From Mesocentrotus franciscanus (taxonomy: Eukaryota; Echinodermata; Echinoidea; Camarodonta; Strongylocentrotidae), in assembly GCA_037976565.1 (NCBI GenBank), contig CP137680.1, forward strand, positions 20,610,675 to 20,674,674: a DNA stretch of 64,000 bases, written 5' to 3'. Both the position numbers and the translations under genes were made by a program. The notes below the pieces were generated by a model that ran no database searches, was not told the DNA's origin, and saw only the letters and a program-made list of their open reading frames with translations. Below, piece after piece: positions 11,580 through 22,608 of this stretch. Every line of letters begins with the position of its first letter. Within the stretch, counting starts at the first letter, position 1.

Positions 11580-12824
11580 CAGGTGCGGATCTAGCCTTTT
11601 GCTAAGGGGGGACCAAATGACGATGCTGAGCATCGTCCACGAGCCCGAAGCGGCGAGGCGATTTTTTGTTGTTGTTTTTTTTTTTTTTTTGGGGCTATTT
11701 TGAACCTCCCGGCCCGTATGTGATGTTTTCCTGGCATCTAATACCACGATGGAGTCCATAAAAAGCAGTGCTTGATAACGACTTTTTAAATCAAGTAACA
11801 GTTTAACACAATTTGACCCAATGACGATGTGGAGCATCGTCCACGAGCCGCATAGCGGCGAGGCGATTTTTGGGGGCTATTTTGAACCCCCATACGTGAT
11901 GCGGAGCTTCGTCCACGAGCCGCGTAGCGCGAAGCGATTTGGGGAGGGCTATTTTGAACCCTCGTAAGTGATGTTTTCCTGGCATCTACTAACACAATGG
12001 AGACCATAAAGCAGTGCACGATAACGTCTTTTTAAATCAAGTAACAGTTTAAACAGTTTGACCAAGTGACGATGCAGAGCATCCTCGACGAGCCGCGTAG
12101 CGGCGAGGCGATTTTTTGGGCTATTTTGAACCCCCGTAAGTGACGTTTTCCTGGCATCTACTAACACAATGGAGACCATAAAAAGCAGTGCAGGATAACG
12201 TCTTTTTAAATCAAGTAACAGTTAAAACAATTTGACTCAATGACGATGCGGAGCATCGTCCACGAGCCGCGTAGCGGCGAGGCGATTTTTGGGGGCTATT
12301 TTGAACCTCCATACGTGATGCGGAGCTTCGTCCACGAGCCGCGTAGCGATGCGATTGGGGGGGGCTATTTTGAACCCTCGTAAGTTATGTTTTCCTGGCA
12401 TCTACTAACACAATGGAGACCATAAAAAGCAGTGCAGGATAACGTCATTTTAAATCAAGTAACAGTTTAAACAGTTTGACCCTGGGGCGATGCAGATCGA
12501 GCATCCTCGACGAGCCGCATAGCGGCGAGGCGATTTTTTGGGGCTATTTTGAACCCCGTAAGTGGTGTTTTCCTGGCATCTACTAACACATTGGAGACCA
12601 TAAAAAGCAGCATGATAACGTCTTTTTAAATCAAGTAACAGTTTAATACACAGTAATATCCAGAGTTATCATGTGTTTGGTTAAGTTACCAAATGAGTTG
12701 AATCTCTTCTCACAATATTTGTACTTGAAAGGTTTCTCTCCAGTGTGCGTTTTTTCTTCTTTTTTTTGGCGGCCCAAAGGGGGGGGGGTTTAAACCGCCT
12801 AACTCCCCCGTAGATCCGCGCCTG
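11580..12824 (+). mobile_element. 5-bp-TSD hAT-like element carrying a tandem satellite and a zinc-finger scrap
   Basis: The ends are CAGGTGCGGATCTAG and TAGATCCGCGCCTG, flanked by TTTAG on both sides (11575-11579 and 12825-12829). The empty site is seen at about 6588-6605. Inside, a unit of 177-180 bp alternates with a 240-bp version that contains an extra ~62-bp segment; copies are marked by GGCATCTACTAACACAATGG at about 11980, 12157, 12397 and 12577. Each unit has the hairpin GACGATGCGGAGCATCGTC. A decayed C2H2 finger lies at the right end. No transposase is seen. Confidence 0.8.
12661..12747 (-). pseudogene. Captured, decayed C2H2 zinc-finger fragment inside the transposon
   Basis: The minus strand reads HTGEKPFKYKYCEKRF, then NSFGNLTKHMITL. 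This is the TGEKPF linker plus one finger in which the first zinc Cys is Tyr and the last His is missing. The related element at 21808-22360 has the same segment (21885-21950) with the first Cys preserved (PFKCK) but an internal deletion. The finger was therefore present in the common ancestor of the elements and is not functional here. Confidence 0.7.
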
Positions 12825-13029
12825 TTTAGTATACTTTTTCCAAAAAAGTGGGGGCGGAGCTCGAGGTCCCGGAGCCACGTCGTTCTGCGGGCCCTCTAAA
12901 TAAGCATATTTCTTGCCTGACTGCAAATTTAGGAATTTGTAATTTTCCAACAAACGCATAAAAAAATATAATTTACTAAAAAGTGAGGAAAAATCTCGAA
13001 TAATTATGTCATTTCAGCAACAACAGTTC

Positions 13030-15840
13030 CCCCTCCCGCGCTTTGACGTTTCATTAAATTATTAGAGAAAGAAGACGATTCGTTGTACCGTTCCTGACTC
13101 TTCTTGTTTCGCCCCTCCCGCGCGAAGCGCAGAAGCTTTGACGTTTCATTAAATTATTAGAGAAAGGATACCGTTCTCGACTCTAAATCCTTGTCTGAAT
13201 TCAGTTTCACCCCTCCGCGCGAAGCGGGGAAGCTTTGAAGTTTCATTACATTATCAGAGAAAGGATACCGTTCTTGACTGTAAATCCTTGTCTGAATTCA
13301 GTTTAACCCCTTCCGCGCGAAGCGCGAAGCTTTGACGCTTCATTACATTATTAAAGATAGAAGACGATTCGTTGTACCGTTCTCGACTCTTAATCCTTGT
13401 ATAAACTCAGTTCCCCCTTCCCGCGCGAAGCGCAGAAGCTATGACGTTTTTTTATAAGAAAGAAGACGATTCGTTGTACCGTTCTCGACTCTTAATCCTG
13501 TCTGAATTGAGTTTCCCCCCTCCCGCGCGAAGCGCGGAAGCTTTGACGTTTCATTAAATTATTAGAGAAAAATACCGTTCTCGACTCTAAATCCTTGTCT
13601 GAATTCAGTTTCACCCCTCCGCGCAAAGCGCGAAACTTTGAGTTTTATTAAATTATCAGAGAAAGGATACCGTTCTTGACTGTATATCCTTGTCTGAATT
13701 CAGTTTAACCCCTTCCGCGCGAAGCGCGGAAGCTTTGACGCTTCATTACATTATTAAAGAAAGAAGACGATCCGTTGTACCGTTCTCGACTCTTAATCCT
13801 TGTATAAACTCAGTTCCCCCCTTCCCGCGCGAAGCGCAGAAGCTATGACGTTGTTTTTATAAGAGAAAGAAGACGATTCGTTGTACCGTTCTCGACTCTT
13901 AATCCTGTCTGAATTCAGTTTCTCCCCTCCCGCGCAAAGCGCGGAAGCTTTGACGTTTCATTAAATTATTAAAGAAAGAAGACGATTCGTTGTACCGTTC
14001 CTGACTCTTAATTCTTGTTTCGCCCCTCCGCGCGAAGCGCAGAAGCTATGACGTTTCATTAAATTATTAAGAAAGAAGACGATTCGTTGTACTGTTTCGA
14101 CTTTTAATCCTTGTATAAATTCAGTTCCCCCTTCCCGCGCGAAGCGCAGAAGCTATGACGTTGTTTTTATAAAGAAGAAGACGATTCGTTGTACCGTTCT
14201 CGACTCTTAATCCTGTCTGAATTCAGTTTCCCCCTCCGCGCGAAGCGCAGAAGCTTTGACGTTTCATTAAATTATTAGAGAAAGATACCGTTCTCGACTC
14301 TAAATCCTTGTCTGAATTCAGTTTCACCCCTCCGCGCAAAGCGCGAAACTTTGACGTTTCATTAAATTATCAGAGAAAGGATACCGTTCTTGACTGTATA
14401 TCCTTGTCTGAATTCAGTTTAACCCCTTCCGCGCGAAGCGCGGAAGCTTTGACGCTTCATTACATTATTAAAGAAAGAAGACGATTCGTTGTACCGTTCT
14501 CGACTCTTAATCCTTGTATAAACTCAGTTCCCCCTTCCCGCGCGAAGCGCAGAAGCTATGACGTTTTTTATAAGAGAAAGAAGACGATTCGTTGTACCGT
14601 TCTCGACTCTTAATCCTGTCTGAATTCAGTTTCCCCCTCCCGCGCAAAGCGCGAAGCTTTGACGTTTCATTAAATTATTAGAGAAGAAGACGATTCGTTG
14701 TACCGTTCCTGACTCTTAATTCTTGTCGCCCCTCCCGCGCGAAGCGCGAAGCTATGACGTTTCATTAAATTATTAAGAAAGAAGACGATTCGTTGTACTG
14801 TTTCGACTCTTAATCCTTGTCTGAATTCAGTTCCCCCTTCCCGCGCGAAGCGCAGAAGCTATGACGTTGTTTTTATAAGAAAGAAGACGATTCGTTGTAC
14901 CGTTCTCGACTCTTAATCCTTGTCTGAATTCAGTTTCCCCTCCCGCGCGAAGCGCGAAGCTTTGACGTTTCATTAAATTATTAAAGAAAGAAGACGATTC
15001 GTTGTACCGTTCTCGACTCTAAATCCTTGTCTGAATTCAGTTCCCCTCACGCGCGAAGCGCGAAGCTTTGACGTTTTATTAAATTATTAGAGAAAGAAGA
15101 CGATTCGTTGTACCGTTCCTGACTCTTAATTCTTGTTTCCCCCATCCCGCGCGAAGCGCGGAAGCTTTGACGCTTCATTAAAATTTAATTATTGGAGAAA
15201 GGATACCGTTCTCGACTCTAAATCCTTGTCTGAATTCAGTTTCACCCCTCCGCGCGAAGCGCAGAAGCTGAGTTTCATTAAATTATCAGGGAAAGGATAC
15301 TGTTCTTGATTCTAAATCCTTGTCTGAATTCAGTTTAACCCCTTCCGCGCGAAGCGCGGAAGCTTTGACGTTTCATTAAATTATTAAAGGAAGAAAACGA
15401 TTCGTTGTACTGTTCTCGACTCTTGATCCTTGTATAAATTCAGTTTCCCCCTTCCGCGCGAAGCAAGCGAAATTTCATTAAATTATCAGAAAGAAGACGA
15501 ATCGTTGTACCGTTCTCGACTCTAAATCCATGTCTGAATTCAGTTCCCCCTCCCGCGCGAAGCGCAAGCTTTGACGTTTCATTAAATTATCAGAAAGAAG
15601 ACGACTCTTAATCCTTGTCTGAATTCAGTTTTCCCCCTCCGCGCGAAGCGCGAAACTTTGACGTTGCATTAAATTATCAGAGAAAGAAGACGATTAGTTG
15701 TACCGTTCTCGACTCTTAATCCTTGTCTGAATTCAGTTCCCCCTCCCGCGCGAAGCGCGGAAGCTTTGACGTTTCATTAAATTATTAGAGAAAGAAGACG
15801 ATTCATTGTACCGTTCTCGGCTCTTAATCATTGTCTGAAT
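13030..15840 (+). repeat. ~100-bp satellite array with higher-order structure, inside the intron of gene A
   Basis: About 27 tandem monomers of 95-110 bp share the core CCGCGCGAAGCGCGGAAGC, then TTTGACGTTTCATTAAATTA and GATTCGTTGTACCGTTCTCG. Distinct monomer types recur in order: the type with GGATACCGTTCTTGACTGTA appears at about 13265, 13665 and 14379, spacings of about four and seven monomers. This indicates higher-order amplification. Each monomer contains the dyad GCGCGAAGCGC. Confidence 0.85.
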
Positions 15841-16099
15841 TTTCAAAAATGTTTCTTTGTCCAATAAAATTAATAGTCACAGTTCATATGGAAAAAAAAT
15901 TGCCGGCCGACCGACATATTAATACATCTCACCGACTTTAAACTTCTGCATTGATATAGTACACGAGGATCGAGCAAGAATACCGACACACCTGACCCGA
16001 CACAGCAACATATCTATGCGTATCTTTCTTGCTCCCTCGACGAGGCGACTCCACCCAACAACCCCTCTCTCTTACTCCCACCCCTCCTCTCTCAGGCTC

Positions 16100-16830
16100 T
16101 TACCCCCTTTTCCCTCTCCTCTCTTTCATCCCAGTTTCTTTTGTTTCCCTTTTCTCTTTTTTTTTCCTTATCTCCTTTTCTTTCTTTTCCTTTCTTTCCT
16201 CTCCTTCCTCTTCTCCTTTTCTCTTTTTTTTCTTCTCTTCTCTTTCCTTTCTTTTTTCTTTTCTTTCCCTTTCCTTTTTCCCCTCCTCCTTTTTCTCATT
16301 TTCCCGACGGCAGCGCAATTTTACCGACAATATCCTGACAGGTGGGGGTGTCGCACCCCCCCCCCTCTAGCGACGCCCCTGTACCTATCTTCTTTCTCTC
16401 TTTCTTTCCTTACCTTTCCCTCCCCCTTTCCTTTCCCTTCCCTTCCTTCTCTCTCTCTCTTTTAGATTTGCTAGGGGGCAAGGGCCTTTCGCCCCGATCC
16501 ACATGTTGGCGGAATTAAAGGCATCTGATCTCCCCTTCTTTTCACCCTTTTCTTTTCTTCTTCCTCTTTTTTTGTTCCCTTTTAGCTCTCCTCTTTCCCT
16601 TTCCCTTCTCTCTCTTTTTTTGTTTGGCGGGGTCGGGGAGAGCAGGCCTTTGCCCCCTCCGATCCACAACTTGTTGGCAGGAAAATTGCAACTGATATCC
16701 CCTTCTTTTCTTTTCTTCTTCCTCTTTTTTCCTTCCCTTTATCTCCTCTTTTCCTTTTTCCTTCTCTCTCTTTTTTTTTTTTCTTTGCGGGGGGCAAGGC
16801 CCGCTTGCCCCCTGGATCCGCGCCTGTGGA
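16100..16830 (+). repeat. Pyrimidine-rich tracts and transposon ends
   Basis: Long CT-rich stretches with repeated TTTTCTTTTCTTCTTCCTCT blocks resemble those at 6900-7150. Element-end-like motifs occur at 16366-16381 (TAGCGACGCCCCTG) and 16813-16828 (GGATCCGCGCCTG). The long open frames across this stretch are low-complexity and not called as genes. Confidence 0.6.
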
Positions 16831-17394
16831 ACATTCCCTCCGGAAATGACTCTCCTCGCCACATCAAAACAAACCCTGGGCGCAGGCGACTGCGCATTCC
16901 CCGCGTACCGACTAGAGCTGCCGCGGTCTTTTCTAAGCTCTTCTCTATAGGCCGGACATACGGGTATCCAGACTTTTCGCTAAACTGGATATACGCCGTA
17001 TAATACGGTTATCTACTAGTGTTACTGTTAGTGGACACTAAATTAATAGTGACTATAAAAAACATAATTATGCTCTTCCTGGCTATTTGGGAATGTGTCA
17101 GTTTGCAACAGAAATGGAGAAACGCGCATTTTGTTGAAAATCATGTGATATCACGAACATTTATAAATCACTTGTATGGAATTGAAAATAAGTCATGGTT
17201 TAATTTTATTTGGGGGGCTAGCGCCCAGGCCCACCAGTACGCCAGTGCTTGACAGTGTGAATAATAACATCGTAATTTTTGTTGTTGCTGTCGCTATTGT
17301 TGTTGTTATTATGTCTTCTTCTCCTTTGTTACTACTTATCACTATTGTTATCATTATTGTTAGTATCTTAATTGTTTTTATTAGTAGTAGTATG

Positions 17395-17404
17395 AGTATT
17401 GTTA

Positions 17405-17439
<35 letters not shown>

Positions 17440-17632
17440 TTCATCATTATGATTATTATTATGATCATTATGATTATCATTATCATTATAATTATCCTTA
17501 TCTCCATCATCATTATCATTATCATGATCAGTATCTTCATCATTATCATCATCTTCATCATTATCGTGATCATTTTCTCCATTATTATCATTATCTTCAC
17601 CATCATCATCATAATCATCATTTTAATGGCTC
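17395..17632 (+). repeat. (ATT)n/(ATC)n microsatellite beside the splice donor of gene A exon 1
   Basis: Runs of ATT and ATC repeats end about 10 bp from the RING-exon donor. Equivalent tracts lie at the same relative position in blocks C (34425-34840), D (39340-39540) and E (45120-45290), and are deleted in block B. Confidence 0.85.
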
Positions 17633-17642
17633 ACGTACGTAC

Positions 17643-17796
17643 CCTCTGAGGCTACCAGCTTTTGAAGACATTCCAGGCAGTAGGTATGGCCACAATCTAG
17701 ATCCCTAGCCTCTTTCAGTGTATCGTGACAGATCGGACAATTCAGGGTCTCCACGAGATTAACATACAGCGAATTTAGATTCTTGTGACTCTCCAT
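17643..17796 (-). CDS. RING-UBL gene A, exon 1 (start codon and most of the RING finger)
   Basis: ATG at 17796 opens 51 codons plus one base. The RING pattern is CPIC, x11, CGH, TYC, LEC, completed by KCCLC in exon 2 (10449-10879), a C3HC4 finger. The donor is G|GTACGTACG. A 231-bp transposon (17891-18121) separates this exon from the conserved upstream flank that directly precedes the other paralogues, so expression of A may differ. Confidence 0.82.
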
Positions 17797-17890
17797 TGTC
17801 GTTGTGGCGATGATATTTTTGTTGCTATATTGCTGGAGTCTCCAGTCTTCCAGAATTGGACCTTCTCTGACTGAACGACAATATAGGACT

Positions 17891-18121
17891 CAGAAGCGGA
17901 TCTAGAGGGGGGGTTGGGGTTGCAACCCCCAAAAATCCGGGGACCATTTTTTAAAATCTTATCTTTCATTTTCACACACAGATTTTCAAAATTTTCCCTA
18001 CTGTGGGAGGGACACCCCCTCCACACCCTCCCTCGCTCGCTCCGCTCGCTTGGACTCGGTCGCTACGCTCCCTCGCATACCACCCCAACCCCCCCTTTAT
18101 AAAAAGCTGGATCCGCCCCTG
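17891..18121 (+). mobile_element. 5-bp-TSD hAT-like element in the 5' region of gene A
   Basis: The ends are CAGAAGCGGATCTAGAGG and GCTGGATCCGCCCCTG, flanked by GGACT (17886-17890 and 18122-18126). Paralogous blocks at about 30050 and 35105 show the uninterrupted TATAG(G/A)ACTGCTTCTTCAC. It lies about 95 bp upstream of the start codon of gene A. Confidence 0.8.
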
Positions 18122-18158
18122 GGACTGCTTCTTCACTAAGTCAGAGCTCGATCGTAGT

Positions 18159-18168
18159 GGGTTTTCCC
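18159..18168 (-). promoter_or_regulatory. kappaB/Dorsal-like motif upstream of gene A
   Basis: GGGTTTTCCC (reverse GGGAAAACCC) fits the GGG(W)4CCM Rel/Dorsal consensus. It lies in a flank conserved in all four paralogous blocks (30095, 35143, 45603). Here it is 363 bp from the ATG because of the intervening transposon. Confidence 0.35.
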
Positions 18169-18441
18169 ACGAATTTTGCGACATTGCTCTCTTTTGGAGA
18201 ATTTCCAAGCTGTATCCGCCTGTGTTGCGCAATGGTTCATATTTTGCTCCCTGGGAAAACGATGATTGCAAGCCCTTTCGCAAATAATCAAGGTGAGGCG
18301 ATTTCTAGATAGTTTTGTCCATCCGCTTTTGAAATGTGCGAACAGGACAAAGTATTATTGCGTTAGACAAACATGCGTTCTTTTTGTCCATTCATAGCAT
18401 TCCTATGAAGTGAATAGGTATAAATATAACATTAAAAAACT

Positions 18442-18748
18442 ATTGGGTGGTATTCTCGAAAGCGGACTAACTTTAGTCCTTGGTTTAATCCTCCGACTAA
18501 GTATGGAATGCCAAGTGTCCATATGAATACATTTTTGAATATTTTGATATGTCCCTAAATTACCATGATAACATAATTATTTCATAGTTATATTGTTGTT
18601 TCTTGATTATGTTTTTACATTTTATTTTAATTTAGTGACAGATTAAATTATTTAAAAACATATTCATATGGACACTTGGCATTCCATACTTAGTCGGAGG
18701 ATTAAACCATGGACTAAAGTTAGTCCGCTTTCGAGAATACCACCCAAT
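18442..18748. mobile_element. Foldback MITE with ~100-bp arms
   Basis: The left arm begins ATTGGGTGGTATTCTCGAAA and the right arm is its near-perfect reverse complement ending CCACCCAAT at 18748. A roughly 100-bp AT-rich spacer separates them. No coding sequence is present. Confidence 0.85.
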
Positions 18749-18960
18749 GTGTAATGCGTTATTGCCAAATGATGTAGTCTTTATTGTCCGAATTTTCGAA
18801 ACGCAACTCGTTTCTTTGACAGGGAGGTTATACAAAAATAAATCATTATAAATATCAAGTTGTTTTGTCTATTCATAACACTCCTGTGTTGTCAAAACTA
18901 TGATTATGCGCAATACTTGGCAATAATGCATCATATAGTCGTCATTTTTATGTTCCATTT
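18749..18960 (-). repeat. Inverted copy of a block-flank segment
   Basis: This is the reverse complement of sequence at 10190-10370, 28850-29000 and 43330-43520 (TTCGGACAATAAAG, GTTTTGACAACATAGGAATG). It is a block fragment in inverse orientation. Confidence 0.65.
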
Positions 18961-19733
18961 TACGCCATAAAGTGGACATTAACCGGTATATATAAATACT
19001 GCGAGCATAAATACACTCTGCAAAAAAAACAAAAACACGAGTGGACACTATTTATAGTTAGATTTTCAAATAACTATTTAATATAAACTTATCTTTCACA
19101 TAGGCCTATCAAAATATGAGTCTTTGAAAGAAAATTGCAAACAAAAATTGAGCGTCATGCCATTCAAATGTTGATGAGCATTGGAGAGGTATCCTGGCCT
19201 ATCCACGATCTTGGGTGGAAAGGAGAGGCATCTTGACGGTGCTTGTCAAAATCATGCAGTCCTGAGACTATACAGTTGACATCCAGAGCTCAATCATGCT
19301 CATTGTTTCGCATTCTTCAACAATGTAGGTCTAATGAAAACAAATTCAAAACGTCCAACGTCGAAAATGAGGTTGGTCTTTTTCAAATGTGTTTACATTT
19401 TAATCCTACATTTGATAAAATGACAGAAGAGTGATCCAGAGGGAAATTGGATGGGAAACGAGAGGTAGGCCCCTCGATTTCCAAATGCAGGTGATGAGTC
19501 ATATTCATGGTTTGTTATTTCATTTCCTTTGTTAGGCCTACTGTTCAAAGTCCAATTCGCGCAAAAGCTGGTAAACATAACGTACAGTTATGTTCTCTTC
19601 ATGTCATTATGTTGTGTGGTGTTTGTAAAATTTGTTTACCTTTATAAAGGTCTAGATTTGAATTCATTTAGACAGGGCAGGGGCGGATCCACATGGCGAT
19701 TTTTCCGGCCCGGCCCCCCCCCTCCCCCTAGCC
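18961..19733. other. Non-coding, partly shared with 28380-28760
   Basis: The GAGTGGACACTATTT and CCATTCAAATGTTGATGAGC segments recur inverted at 28560-28745. A truncated CAGGGGCGGATCC element start lies at 19678. No gene is seen. Confidence 0.5.
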
Positions 19734-20046
19734 CAGGGGCGGATCCAGCCGGCGGCAAGGGAGGGGGCCTAAAACTAAAAAGGGACCCACTTCGTGCGAA
19801 AATTTGAAAATCGTGCCGATCGATTTTTCGCTCAGTGGGGGAGGGGGTGGAGGGGCGCCAGGGGTAGTGAGCACAATTTTTTGTTTTTTTGCACCCGAAA
19901 TTTTTTTCTCCCTACGGAAAGGGTGATTTTTTTTCTTTCCACTGCCACCCCTTGGGCGCTAGGGAGGGGCCCATCTTCTTTTTTCAAAAAAAGGGTGTTT
20001 TACCTGTTTTTTTTGCTAGGGAGGGCCCCCTCTGGATCCGCCACTG
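19734..20046 (+). mobile_element. Complete non-autonomous hAT element, 313 bp, 8-bp TSD
   Basis: The ends CAGGGGCGGATCCAGC and TGGATCCGCCACTG are flanked by the perfect direct repeat CCCTAGCC (19726-19733 and 20047-20054). It is inserted into another element whose start is at 19678. The family also supplies 1-226 and 39750-40045. Confidence 0.85.
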
Positions 20047-20345
20047 CCCTAGCCCCCCAAAACGGTAAAAAAAAACGATAATAACGTAAATTTAACCTTT
20101 TTTAAAACAAAAAACAAAAGCGGCCCCCTGACAAAAAAAAAAATATATATATATTTTCGCCTCCCTCCCAAAAAAAAATTAGTGGTTCTCCTCTCCATTA
20201 CCTCTTCCCCCCGCTTATTCACCGGCTTGATGAATCGCTGCTAAAAAATTTCTAACGAATTGGGAAAAAAAAAAAAAAAGTGCTCTTACCCTCTTAATCC
20301 GGATCTAATTATGGATGTCAAAGAAATGTTTTGTTTTCATACTAG

Positions 20346-20438
20346 TTTGCAACATGGGAGAAGGAATGCATGGATTCTTAGACGAAGATATATGCGAGTG
20401 TGTCTGCTTCTCTGGATACAAAGGAACACTATGCGAAA
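20346..20438 (+). CDS. EGF/ShKT secreted protein gene, exon with EGF-like module 1
   Basis: The acceptor TTTTCATACTAG precedes the exon and the donor is A|GTAAGT. It encodes CNMGEGMHGFLDEDIC then ECVCFSGYKGTLCE, an EGF-like module with the CxCxC signature and the GYxGxxC ending. Phase 1 at both ends is typical of shuffled extracellular modules. Upstream exons (signal peptide, any catalytic domain) were not found in the window; the earlier sequence is transposon-filled. The order EGF, ShKT-like, EGF, EGF, ShKT over five exons recalls the C-termini of secreted invertebrate proteins such as astacin-type metalloproteinases, but no protease domain is visible, so no enzyme is claimed. Confidence 0.7.
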
Positions 20439-20692
20439 GTAAGTAAATAAAATTATTTGTTTTGTTATCTATTTGTTTATTCATTAATTGATTGATTGAT
20501 TGATTCATCCATTTACTCAATCATGATTTTTTTAAAAATCTATTTGCTTATTTAGTAATTGATTGATTCATTCATTCATTCATGTACTCGATCATTAATT
20601 TATTTGTTATATATTTGTTTATTTAGTAATTGATTGATTGATTCATTAATTCATTTACTATTTATGCATTTTGCTGCTGTCTTGATCTCCAG

Positions 20693-20788
20693 GTACATGC
20701 GCAGTGACCGAGTCGAGTTGTTGGCCTGCACATGATCCCATACCACCCACCGACCCGAGTCAGTGTGTGGTGTACTGCCCAGAGTGTG
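20693..20788 (+). CDS. EGF/ShKT gene, exon with degenerate ShKT-like module
   Basis: The exon follows the acceptor GATCTCCAG and ends at G|GTAAGA, phase 1 at both ends. Cysteines are spaced C-x6-C-x14-C-x3-C-x2-C (TCAVTESSCW ... VVYCPEC). This is the ShKT spacing with the third of six cysteines missing. It may be a decayed or divergent ShKT domain. Confidence 0.65.
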
Positions 20789-21247
20789 GTAAGAATACAC
20801 ACTATTGAATAACGGTTAAAATGTGCACCATTACCGGTACAACATTTTAAGGTACGAATTATATGGTACATCCGTGTCAGAGAACCTGGGCCGTTATTCA
20901 ATTGGATATACATGCCTAACGCTAATTGATAAGATATAATCTAAAAATCATTGACGTTTATGAACAGTTTGAGAGACTCGGGGGCGTTGTCTATCTTTGT
21001 TCATTATGCAAATTGCACCCATATAGGCGCACCATTAAATAATTCGAACTTTGTGGAGGTGGTTCTACTCTACCGTTTTGGGGTTACGAATTTGAACTCT
21101 TAATTTTTAGTGTAAATATTCGTAAAATTACATCATATCATATGGTAAACTAAGAGAAGGAGTGTGATTGTATAATTGGATGATAGGCCAGAACCAATAA
21201 TTATTGCCAACTTATTGGATGAAATTTCTAAATCCTCCCCTTTTCAG

Positions 21248-21373
21248 AATGTGAAAATTACCAACCATGCGACCACAGTGGTATTCTTGCCAGAGCTTCT
21301 GGGATCGAATTCGTAAAGAATGGTATTTGTCGCTGCTACTGCCCTTTGCCTGGGAGCGGAGATATGTGTGACG
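21248..21373 (+). CDS. EGF/ShKT gene, exon with EGF-like module 2
   Basis: The acceptor CCCCTTTTCAG and donor G|GTAAGC are both good, and phase 1 is kept. It encodes ECENYQPCDHSG ... NGICRCYCPLPGSGDMC, again with CxCxC, but with a long loop between the second and third Cys. Its downstream intron (21374-24873) was invaded by two nested hAT elements and a 1.4-kb foldback hAT element. Confidence 0.68.
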
Positions 21374-21641
21374 GTAAGCACTTTAAAGACATGGTTCCCT
21401 ATTTTTCTAATTCATTTCAACTCGATACTGATCATGTTTTACTAGGAAAACTTAAACCTCAAACTAACTTCTTTTCGTTAGATGTGCACCAACTCCACTC
21501 ACTGGGTAGTATTCCTACCATATTTTGGTCACCGTGATTGCATATGGCAATTACTAACACAAAGGCTTTTGTCATCCTACCAGGTCCCAATTTCTCTCCT
21601 GGGTATGTAGTGGCAAATGTAGATTAATGCCTTACCAAAGG

Positions 21642-22608
21642 CAGGCGCGGATCCACGGGGGAGGGCATGACGGGCCCGGGCCCCCCCCCCCTGGCCAAAA
21701 AAAAAAAGAAAAAAAAAGAAAAAAAGAAAAAAGAAAAGAAAAAAAGAGAGAATTTTCTCACAAATTGTGTCCCCAAAAAGAATAGTACTCTTACCCCCCC
21801 CCCCGCTCAGGCGCGGATCTACGGGGGAGTTAGGGGGTTTAAACCCCTTGGGCCGCCCCCAAAAAAAAAAAAAAAAAAAAAAAAAGAGATTCCTTTCAAG
21901 TGCAAGATATTCAACTCATCTGGAAACCAAACACATGATAACTCTGGATATAACTGTGTATTAAACTGTTACTTGATTTAAAAAGACGTTATCATGCACT
22001 GCTTTTTATGGTCTCCATTGTGTTAGTAGATGCCAGGAAAACATCACTTGCGGGCCAGGGGGTTCAAAATAGCCAACAAAAATCGCCTCGCCGCTACGCG
22101 GCTCGCCTGTGGACGATGCTCCGCATCGTCATTGGGTCAAACTGTTTAAACTGTTACTTGATTTTAAAAGACGTTATCTTGCACTGCTTTTTATAGTCTC
22201 CATTGTGTTAGTAGATGCCAGGAAAACATCACTTATATATACGGGGGTTCAAAGTAGCACCCCCCAAAAAAAAAAATCGGCTCGCCGCTTTGCGGCTCGT
22301 GGACGATGCTCTGCATCGTCATCTGGTCAACCCCTTGGCAAAAAGCTAGATCCGCCCCTGCCGCTTATTCACCGGCTGGCCGAGGCGCCGCTAAAGATTT
22401 TCTCAAAATTGGACCAAAAAAAAGCTCTAACCCCGCCCCCGCTTATTCACCGGCTGGCTGAGTCGCCGCTAAATATTTCCTCAACAATTGGAAGAAAAAA
22501 AAGTGGTAAGGACTTACTCCCCCTGCTTATTCACCGGCTGGCCGATTCGCCGCTAAATATTTTCTCACGAATTGGGCCCCCTCCTGCCGCCGGCTGGATC
22601 CGCCCCTG
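21642..22608 (+). mobile_element. Non-autonomous hAT element, 967 bp, 8-bp TSD, with a nested element
   Basis: The ends CAGGCGCGGATCCACGG and GGCTGGATCCGCCCCTG are flanked by ACCAAAGG (21634-21641 and 22609-22616). It interrupts a tRNA-like SINE. It carries three ~80-bp repeats of CCGCTTATTCACCGGCTGGC, and a second element is nested at 21808-22360. Confidence 0.88.
21808..22360 (+). mobile_element. Nested 5-bp-TSD hAT-like element with satellite units and zinc-finger scrap
   Basis: The ends CAGGCGCGGATCTACGG and GCTAGATCCGCCCCTG are flanked by CCGCT (21803-21807 and 22361-22365). It is the reverse-oriented relative of 11580-12824, with the same GTTTAAACCCC start, zinc-finger fragment (21885-21950) and about two satellite units containing GACGATGCTCCGCATCGTC-like hairpins. 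Confidence 0.8.

Noticed and set aside
17176..17649. Ile-rich and Met-rich frames (also 34378-34821, 57544-57819)
   Set aside because: Low-complexity products of ATT/ATC repeats.
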